Shown piece after piece: positions 55,201 through 64,000 of a stretch of 64,000 nt of DNA. How positions within the stretch are numbered: the stretch's first letter is position 1; each line of letters opens with the position of its first letter. Origin of the DNA: Plasmopara viticola (lineage: Eukaryota > Oomycota > Peronosporomycetes > Peronosporales > Peronosporaceae); NCBI GenBank assembly GCA_001695595.3, contig MBPM02000010.1:1116001-1180000 (forward strand), written 5' to 3'. The translations under genes and the position numbers were made by a program. The notes below the pieces were generated by a model, which ran no database searches, was not told where the DNA came from, and worked only from the letters and a program-made list of their open reading frames with translations.

Positions 55201-58200
55201 TACGTGGTCGATACGTTTGACACCAACTTACAGTCACCTATCGCGGTGACTGAGGTGGTTGCTTCAAAGTTATTATTCGGCTGTCTTGCATCCCGTGCCA
55301 GAAGCCCGGTCATCGGGAGTCTGTATGCCACGCATCAGCACTCGTGTTGTCACAAGTGCGGACATAAGCCGCTAAAGCAAAGACGGCCTGAAGAAAAGTA
55401 AGAGCACAATGCTTTATGAGAGTATGAAGATGACGATTCTTCAGTGGCACCCCGATCTTCTGGTTGTCATACTCTAGTTATACCAATTGGAGTAGTGAGT
55501 TCGACTATCCATCGTTAGCCTTTTTGTTGCGGTTTCCTGGCGGCTACTTTGCGCGCTATTAGCGACAAATCAATTTTCGGCGCGTTTTGTTTGATAGTGC
55601 TGTTACCAAAACTCTTTATCGGTACGGGAGTGGGCAGAGTCAAACAAGTCTTGCCGACAGGAGACAACACCGCGCAACACGACTAGAGCTGTTTTTTTTC
55701 AATTGAACTCGACGGCTTCCGCTCAGCGAAACGGCGACGGCTTTGTAAAATTTGATTACAATCCAGAAGTTATTGGACTAGCTGCTGAGATCAGTCAAGC
55801 GCTGGCTTTAACGTGAGTGAAATGTTCGTTTATCTCTTGGTTGAATCAAGAAGGTATCCTCTTTTGGCAGTGATTTTAATGGCTGTTTAACACGCAGTGT
55901 ATGCTGATTGCACTCATTTAATATCTTGTCTAATATATCAGACGCTCATTAAAAATTGCCTCTACGCAAGGTTAAACAACACGAGAGCGAGCGAGCAGTT
56001 CACCCGCACCAATGTAGCACAGTCAAAAAGGACTTCCTCATTGCAAATGAGCATCAGGCAATCTGATACAGTAGGACGGTCGGTCAAAGACTCTCAATTG
56101 AGCATATGGCTGTTGCAATTCGAGAGCGTTGAATCTATGTATTCGCACAAAACGTATTGTACAGGTCAATCATGGAAAATATTTAGTGACTCTAATGCAC
56201 AGTGTATGACATAATCTGCCAGCTCGCGAACACCTTCCTTGACAAATGGCCAAGCTTTCGGCTAGAAGATTATCACCACGAGATTTTTTTGTGCCTGCCT
56301 AAGGATATTGTGTGTCGCGACGATGATCGACTAAGTTAAATAACAAATAGAACTTATTGTGGGCCGCTGAAAGGAAAATCATGTGAGCATTATCATATTT
56401 CTGTACCCGATATATTTTTTTTGCGCATAAAGGCTAGTAAGCTGAGTGACGAGTGCAAGAATGATTTGTTATGTAGATATTCGCTACGTCTGATTGCTGA
56501 TAACATTGTCTTTGGCATCATCCATTCGAAAAAAGGTCTTAATCAGATGCTTATAAGGCCACGCTTCGTTTTGCTAGCGGCAGTCAGTCCTCCTTATCAG
56601 CCATAATTCCTTAAGGCGGCTCGTGATGGTGCGATACTTAGAGCATGCGTCTACCAAATCTATTTTACGGAAATAGACACGTGCTCCTTGATTTTGTGCC
56701 AAATCATCTTGATCACTTCATCTGGCACTGCCTCTCTAGTAATTGTCTTAGTGTTATATAATACAGCGTATTACACCTCAAATGAGTCTTCTTGGCTACG
56801 CGCTGAAAATCTCAGTGATACGACTTCAAAAGTACATCTTCTCCGCGCTGAAGATTGTAAGGATCAATTGGTAATGTTAGTGGAGACGACGCACAAGACG
56901 ATTTAGAGAAAGCGTTTTCATACTTGCATAGCCAGCACCCATAAGTTATATAAAAATGCATTTGTGGCTTATGCTGGTAGATTATCTGCACCAGTACACA
57001 AAACTAATGCTGTGTTGCTACTGGGTAATGCAATAAATATCAAGTGGCATTGAATGCCGCAGAGAAGCATTTACTAAAGACTCCAATCTTCTCGCATTTA
57101 CGAGACTTGAGGACTTTACGTCCTTACTGGGTAATGCAATAAATATCAAGTGGTATTGAATGCCGCAGGGAAGCATTTACTAAAGACTCCAATCTTCTCG
57201 CATTTACGAGACTTGAAGCCGTTTCAAGACGGACAAAGTCCGTCAAAAATAAGTACCCAGTGTATATCGAAGAGCTTTTTATTTTGCGTCACACGTCAAT
57301 CAAGTCTAATGTGTACTCAAAGAGCAAGTGTTTGCCGTATGCAACGATCACGCGTCTCTTTATAAAGCGACAAAAAGTCTTCAGCTCTAGCGACGCATTG
57401 ATGGGTGGTTGTCATTCTTCTCGAAGCTTTGGCTATACATTACAAACCAAGGAAGAGTGACATTTAACTATAGCTCTTGGGCAGCACCCAGCCTCAGATG
57501 CACGCGAGGCTTGGGAAATTAGTCAAGACGGTCATGAAGAAGTAAAGTCAAATGTGACATATTATAATTTATCTCTCAAAGTATATGTCTGCTTTTTTGT
57601 TTAATTGTTTGCCGGTGACGTGCCGAAATGTACCAAAACTTGATACAAATGCTCATTGTTTCGTGCGGTATATGTACAACCAGCAGTCCAATACTGCTGT
57701 TTCTCATTCAGAGCTGTCATGCTCCAAAGGGAAAGAGGCTTTGTAATCATGTGTGTTCATTTGGTCGGAAAACATGGAGAGACCCGAACTCCGTATATGA
57801 GTTTCCACCGTCTACTTATTCTATAGCTGAGATATGTCTAAGGTGAGTTGTTCTCGACCCACAAGAGACCGAATATTACTTTAAGCTCACGAACTCAAAG
57901 AAAGCTCTCGCGACTGGGTTGGCATTCAGTTAGCAACACTGAAGGCTCATCCAAAGCAAGCCAAGCTGTCCAATAATACTACAGTATTAAAGTTACGATA
58001 TCCCATACCGGGTGCAAGATATTCTTGTCTTTAGACTTCTTACGACGTCAAACGTTTTATTTTAACTTGACGTGGGAGCGTGCATAGCCACTGAAATATT
58101 ACGATAAAGCAATGGCGCCATTCAAAATGACGTACAATTTGAAAGCATGTACAAGCACTTTCTTGAGAAGGTAATACCGGCGCGTAAAGGCGATGAGCTT

Positions 58201-58619
58201 ACTGCCCAGCTATATGGCGATCAAATCATATTTGGAAGGTATCGACGGACTCATTTTTATAGAATGTGTGTTCTTCTCACGGTACGAAGAAATTTGCAGA
58301 GGTATATGGCTGTAGGCACCCATCGTCAGCCGCCTTGAAAGCTCGTAATACGAACGTGATGTGGGGATGTACCATGGGCTGTACTCTGCCTTAGCTCTCT
58401 TTTTTCCGCTCCATAGCACTAGTGACACCATCTACGAAATCCTACTATACAAAGTTGACTTTGAGGCTAGCTGTGAGCTACCCTGTTTCAAAAATAAGTT
58501 ATAGCACGGCAGGTGATCCTAAAAGCTGAAAAGCTTAACCCTATCGAATGAAGTTACACGCTGTTGATTCTTGGCGTCCTCCCATTGATGAGGGGCCGTA
58601 AGAGTAGTGACCGAGAACT
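52251..58619. other. Gene-less region, unassigned
   Basis: About 6.4 kb. Frames such as 53698-53979 (-), 54263-54607 (-), 54609-54923 (-), 55132-55401 (+) and 55897-56214 (+) have no signal peptide, domain or conserved motif I recognise. A tandem duplication at 57019 is listed separately. The region is probably old transposon sequence too diverged to name by eye. Confidence 0.5.
57019..57216. repeat. Tandem duplication, 106-bp period
   Basis: TACTGGGTAATGCAATAAAT starts both copies (57019 and 57125). The shared part runs about 92 bp in each copy with two mismatches seen, ending GAGACTTGA; the last 14 bp of the first unit are not repeated. The near-identity contrasts with the decay around it, so the event is recent. 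Confidence 0.85.
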
Positions 58620-60735
58620 TGTTTCCTTTGCTTTAAGCATCAGATGACGAAGTTCCGACGGATTGGTGGACAAAGGTGGTAAACACAGCGGTTTATACAA
58701 TTAATCGCTCCAGCAATATAGTCCATCCTGAAATCACGCCGTACGAGATAGCTTTTAAGATGAAAACTCGGATGGGTCACCAGCGGACCAAAAAGGAACC
58801 CAAGAGCTTCAAGTTTATGTTTCTCGGCTGCGCGGAGAATATCAAGGGCTATCGCGTGCTTGACTTGTAGAATGCCAAAATAAAAGTGACCCGCTCTGTA
58901 AAGTTGGATAAGCGCGACGTGGGCGGCATCTACGATACGCAAGAGCTTAAGCCGGAACCAATTGTTTGAGTAATGAAGGATAATGATGGAGCCAAGATTC
59001 AGCATCAAGTGGATCGATAGCCAGTTTCGGACGATCCTATGGGAGCTGACAAAGCGACAGTCGCTGATATCGAAATGAATGGTATGGATCGTACGCCAAG
59101 CGCCGTTGTACAGCGACTAATGCCTTCTGAGAGCCCAGTACGTAATAGGCTTGAGCTAACGGAGTATCATCGACTGTGCCAAGTGCAACAAGAAAAACGT
59201 TGGTGTTTCGGGTGAAGTGGAGCGAGCAAGAATAAGACGTGAGCCGGTGGTAATGCTAAGAAACTGTTCCAATGATGAAGAGTCGACAGAAAGCAGTGAA
59301 GGTCTACCGACCTCGAAGCGTGCTAGGATTGACGAAGATGGACTAATTATGGAAGCCGTTTTTGCCTACGCCGTGAGTATTGCAATGATACGGACTCACC
59401 GACTACGTATGCTCAAGCAATGGCAAGCGACGATGCAATTTAACGGCTTGAAGCAATGAACGCTGAGCTTTGCTCTCATGAAGAGAAGCAAACGTGACGA
59501 GGAAATATCGGAAGCACAATTGGATCACGATGGTTATTTGCCAGGAAGCGTGATCAAAATGGCGCTATCGTGCGATACAAGGCACGACTGGTCGCAGAGG
59601 GTTTCAAGCAGAAGTATGGCGTCGACTTTAATTAGACTTATTCCCCGATTGCCAACATAAATTAGATCCAAATAATTTTCGCAGTATGTGCTGAATTCGA
59701 CTACAGCTGGACATCGACACGGCTTTTCTCAATAGCGTGTTGACGGACAACGTTTTTGTGTAAGTTCCGCTTGATGTCGACAATGCTCAAGGAACAGCAA
59801 AGAATGAAAATCACGTAACGGTAGTACTTAAAACTGTTTTCAAGATGAAGGAGCTGGGTAAGGCAATACTTATTTTGGGTACGGAAATCGATCACGACAG
59901 GTCAGCTGGTATATTGATGATCGAACAGACTCGCTTCATCGACGACGTGGTCAAGCGATTTGGTCAACAAGATGCCAAGAGCGTTGATAACCCATGCGTA
60001 TCAGAATTGAAGTTGTTGTCAAAGCAGTCACCAACAACGGAAGAGGGACGGTCGACAATGTGGTCAAAGCCCTATCGCTCTTTGATTGGATGCTTGCTGT
60101 ACATAGCGACATGTACTCGGCCGGATATTACTTACGCTATCACTTTTTCTGGAGAACCCGGGATTACAACATCAGAGGGCAGCAATTCGAGTAGTTCGGT
60201 ATCTAAAGGCCACGCGTCAAATCGGAATCGTCGACCAAGGAAGTAGAAGCGTTGCGATATAAGCATACCTTGATGCAGATTGGGGCAGCAACACACTCGG
60301 TATCATGAGACATGGTCACGATTGCGAGCGCACTAGTAGTATTTAAGTCGAAGTACCAGCAGACAGTTGCGCCGAGCTCAGCGGATGCTAAGTTTACGCA
60401 CACAAGAAGTTCTTCGGACGCGGGTAATGCTAAAGGACATGAGACACGAGCAAGTTGAAAAACACAGGTTTGTAAAGACAACTAAAGAGCTATTGCATGG
60501 GCCGATAGCGCCGGATACCATGCTAGGACGAAGCATGTGCACATCAAGCACCACTTGATTGGGGAGAACGTGCAAGAAGGACTGTTGAAGATCAATTATA
60601 TCGACACGAAGAGTCAGCTTGCAGATATGCTGACGAAGGCACTTGGAATTAAGATGCTGAAATAACTGCGCAAAGCCTCCGGAATTAAAATCAAGTCAGC
60701 ACCAGAGCACACACAGTACTAGAGGTGAGTGGGAG
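58620..60735 (+). mobile_element. Decayed Ty1/Copia element E, integrase to RNase H
   Basis: Pieces appear in the right order for Copia pol. 58640-58975 encodes the integrase end (VNTAVYTINRSSNIVHPEITPYEI..., then FMFLGCAENIKGYRVLDL). 59580-59760 holds the start of the RT domain (ARLVAEGFKQKYGVDF). 59845-60140 holds its end (LGTEIDHDRSAGILMIEQTRFIDDVVKRFG..., YRSLIGCLLYIATCTRPDITYA). 60330-60560 is RNase H-like, and the element ends with IDTKSQLADMLTKALGIKMLK near 60600-60665. Stops, shifts and a deletion inside the RT show it is dead. Confidence 0.8.
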
Positions 60736-60957
60736 TGTTGAAATTACACCCCTGAATGCATGTTGACAGGCGGATGGCGTCACAGTATTTAAGAGTACGT
60801 CACAGTAAATACATAATGGTAGCCGTTCTTTGGTCTAGATAGATATATTCACTTCGGTCCTTGTTTTCTACCCATCACTGGTCTTGCAAAATTAAGTATC
60901 CATTGTATGGCGAGCCAGCACAAGGATACTTAGATAAATCCTCTAGTGAGCACTTCA
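60736..60957 (+). repeat. Probable 3' LTR of Copia element E
   Basis: The segment starts TGTTGAAATTACACC directly after a purine-rich tract (GAGGTGAGTGGGAG), as expected after a polypurine tract, and can end at TTCA. It contains GTTCTTTGGTCTAGATAGATA and CTTCGGTCCTTG, which resemble the 5' regions of elements A-D. The right end is a guess. No matching 5' LTR was seen upstream. Confidence 0.6.
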
Positions 60958-63758
60958 TATGGCTCTCCAAACGAGTAAAATTGTCTTTTACGACACGACA
61001 ATAATATTGGTTGCACTACTACGTCTCGGTGTGGACAAGCATATTGTTTCCCTCCAAACAGCTGCCTCTAATCGTTCTCTCTAAAGTCTTAATACGGACA
61101 TTAAACCCCTTCATCATACGCAATTATCTCCGGCAGGAATGCCATCTAGCCTTCTAAATACTCAGCAGCAGCATTTCTTCTTCGTGGTATCACTTGTCCT
61201 TGGTATCTTGATCCGAAGGCAGCTTTTTCAAACGAGGTGGACTGAACTCACGCCTGATCCGGGCATATATTTGTACATTTTTTTTTACTGAGCCCACATC
61301 CAGCCGAATAATTGCTAACCATTTTTGATCAACATCTTGATTGGATGCTGGCTCGACATTGTGCTCGATCCAGCCGTCGAGCACCTTCGAAATGTCATGA
61401 TCCACACGACTTGATCAGTTGCTCCTTTCGATGATTGTGATTGACTAACGCTTCACATAACTCGTAAACTTATCGTCCACCTTGTCTAAGCAGCTTAATC
61501 GAGGGTTCTGCCGTCTAACTTTCTACTCCGTCACGATGGCCGTGATACGAAAAGAAAGTGCACATTACAGTGCAAATAAAATACTGATTCCAATATTACT
61601 ATATGTGGAAGTCGTGGTCTTACTTTAAATATTTTATTAAAGTTTAAAATTACTTTGACAATTTTGTCAGGTATTTTTCCCTTATTAGTACTTTTTGCAA
61701 TAATTTATTATTAAAATTGGTGAAACTTCGATGAAGCGCTTGTTCAGCACTGAAGGCCACCACTTTTTTCGGCGGGAAACCAGCTACCTGACACAAAACT
61801 TAAACTTTATACGACAGCCGATCGTGTCATGCTGTAAATATTGAAATTTGGTGCAACCAATTAAAGGCACTCCTTACCCGCCACGGCTCCCTTGCTTGCT
61901 TAATGTAGTGCTATTAACAAATTTTCAAGGTTGGCAAGGCACAAGCAAACGTTATAAAGGCTCAATCTGCTGAGATAAAGCGTCGTCATCTTGCAGATCT
62001 ATCAGCATCCATAATGCCGTATTCAGTGCACATTTTATCGAAGGTTTTGGCCATACATAATATATCACTTCTGATATAGTCTGCATAGGTCTATAAATAG
62101 TAGGTCAGACTAAAATCGCAGGGCGTGAGTCAAAATACAATACAAAATCAATCCTTGGTACGAATTTGACAAGAAATGTTGTTTGCTAGGACAATCGACA
62201 GTTTAGCTTGTTGCTGTATCGCGGCAACTGTGATCTGAATGGAAGCGCTACCAGAGATATCATAGCTATCAAGTTCGAGGAACTTGAAACTGTCAATTTG
62301 TTGGCTGAGCTGAAAGCTGATAACATATCATATGAAGTTTTTTAATTACAAAAGCCCCTCAAAAATACGTTAATGTCCTTCATTATAGCTAAATATGCGT
62401 TGCGTACGCTGCGACTGAGCGTAGGTCCTAAAAACATGCCATGGTTTCCAAGTAATCCTACCAGCACTTTTGCAAAAGACATATATAGTAGCTGTGTATT
62501 GACAAATCGAGTTTTTGATAGCCGCATGGATACCGACACGTTTATCATAAACGATTAATTTTTGGTAATGAGAGATTTGTCTTTTTGCTTGTATTCCTTG
62601 GTTTGCTATTTTGGCGAAGAATCTATCAATGTCTTGTGGCAATGGCTGTTGCCTGGTCACACAGCACTTTGTGCTTGGCACTAGGTTGGCTTCGTACCTA
62701 ATTTTCTTAATGCGGTTTAGATATTGACACCACATATGAGCACGCCTTATTGGGTTTTAGTTGATGTGACGTCACGTCGCCGCATGATATTCTATATATC
62801 GAAAATCGGCTGCAAAGCAACGGTTTATCGCGAGGTGAGCTACAAATTGTGCACCAAAAGTAACCTTTGAACTAACATGGTAATGGAACTGAATATTCAC
62901 TTTGAAGTTTCAGATGTGATAAGCTGTGTATTGACAAGTAAATTTTGTCGTAATTTATCCAGTTCATCTCGCACTATATATAAAAGGACCTTGTTTCTCA
63001 GCATATGAGGCTGAGAAACAGGGTCCTTAATCATTGTTGTACCCCATGCATCTCAACTACCTAATCGAGTGCTGCGGTCGGCACTACAGGTGAGAATTAA
63101 TAATAAACACGGCATTTCTTAGCACCTTCGTCGCAGGTACTGTTACTGCTTTCTAATTGATGTTTCTGTGAAGCGTCCTCTTTTGAACTCTCCAAAGCCA
63201 GATCCAACGTACTCACTAGATGACCGTTTGCTGGTGTCGCACCAGCGATTGCCCCAACTATTTATAGTTCCTTTTGTTATTATTTAAAAGGATTTTTATC
63301 AAAATTAATGTGTTCTAGTCTAACCGATAGGGAACACCTGCGTACTCGTCATAAGCCATTAGCTTGTTGGGCACATAAAGTAAGCAATCTCAGCTGCTTG
63401 ATGATTAAGGTATTTCTTCACCGACTTTATGCTTGCCATGAAGTTAATATACCAAACTTCCACAGATTTTAATGGATTCTGAACGCAATCATGGAAATTG
63501 TACTAAAACGTCTTGAAAGAAAACATATCCTGAAACGATATCAAAACCAAACTTTGGTGCTGATTGATACGCTACATAAAAAGCAAGAGACCGGCTCATT
63601 GACTGGAGCAGATTACTAATTACGCAATTTAAAACACATTTAAGACGAGTATGTTGACTTATAACAAGGTTTTGGGCATTAAAATCAGGCATTTGGCTAT
63701 ACTTACTACCCAGCTGACGATTGCTGTATTCCGATGGGGTCGCTAACCCTTAAATTTC
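60958..63758. other. Gene-less region near right edge
   Basis: Minus-strand frames at 61190-61405 (71 codons) and 62370-62735 (121 codons) are hydrophilic but unrecognised; the second overlaps sequence related to 32300-32420 and so belongs to a dispersed repeat. A strong hairpin at 62984 is listed separately. The rest shows nothing. Confidence 0.5.
62984..63028. repeat. 19-bp hairpin after a TATATATAAAA tract
   Basis: Arm 62984-63002 (AAGGACCTTGTTTCTCAGC) pairs with 63010-63028 with one mismatch (G-T type in RNA) around a 7-base loop ATATGAG. The sequence CTATATATAAAA lies immediately before it. The stem length is like a short precursor RNA or a fold-back scar; there is no T run after it. 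Confidence 0.75.
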
Positions 63759-64000
63759 CTAGATATTGTAGGCTTTCTCTCGACGAATAACTTCTTTTAA
63801 TGGAGCAATATCAGCCCTTTGACGGCCTCTTTTTGTAAAATTTATCTTAGCTTCTTTGCCTACCACACCCAACCTTTCAATTAAGTCGTTCACTTTTTGG
63901 CCAGCCAAGCGTCTGTGTTGTCGATCACTGCTTTGATGAACATCCGTGTGAAAATAACCTAAATGATATAAACGGCCTTGGTTGCTTTCATAGCAGCGGC
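63759..64000 (-). CDS. Unrecognised ORF entering from the right, 3' end
   Basis: On the minus strand a frame is open from the window edge to a TAG at 63759-63761, giving 79 residues including GRLYHLGYFHTDVHQSSD, LAGQKVNDLIERLGVVGKEAKI and RADIAPLKEVIRREKAYNI. Composition is normal for a soluble basic protein and there are no internal stops. I do not recognise the family. It may be the end of a gene, or of a transposon ORF given the surroundings. Confidence 0.4.
   Translation of the reverse strand, partial: RCYESNQGRLYHLGYFHTDVHQSSDRQHRRLAGQKVNDLIERLGVVGKEAKINFTKRGRQRADIAPLKEVIRREKAYNI

Overview
The window is eukaryotic and fits a plant-pathogenic oomycete of the Peronosporales (Phytophthora or downy mildew type). 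The evidence is five intron-less genes for secreted proteins that I read as AA17 lytic polysaccharide monooxygenases (a family known from oomycetes), short GT-AG introns, compact GC-richer genes next to long AT-rich repeat-filled stretches, and many decayed Ty1/Copia and Ty3/Gypsy pieces. No ribosomal RNA, tRNA, CRISPR or bacterial-type operon was seen.

Layout. 1-1.1 kb holds the 3' part of a GH123-like (DUF4091) gene. 1.1-7.7 kb has no recognisable gene. 7.7-12.6 kb is a housekeeping island: a phospholipid:diacylglycerol acyltransferase-like gene on + converges with a three-exon HAT-repeat gene on -. A SINE-like element with target-site duplications lies just upstream of the HAT gene. 13-19.8 kb has no confident gene. 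19.8-48.2 kb carries five AA17-like genes, all on the minus strand, separated by decayed retrotransposons, two more SINE-like copies, two inverted-repeat elements (21287-22024 and 24867-25292) and several hairpins. 49-64 kb is mostly transposon debris: a MULE SWIM-domain remnant, a Copia remnant with gag, protease and integrase traces, a Copia remnant with integrase, RT and RNase H traces plus a probable 3' LTR, and an ORF entering from the right edge.

Biology. The AA17-like proteins have a signal peptide that would expose an N-terminal histidine, a compact six-cysteine domain, a Thr/Pro/Ala linker of variable length with acidic modules, and an almost invariant C-terminal tail (D-K-C-S-V-R-R-R-R/H). 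AA17 enzymes are known as oomycete secreted oxidases acting on pectin, so the cluster is probably a plant cell wall attack locus. The flanks of the genes repeat (upstream block, Copia remnant, Gypsy gag remnant), which suggests growth by segmental duplication of a unit that already carried transposon debris. Exact boundaries of decayed elements are approximate because they were found by eye.
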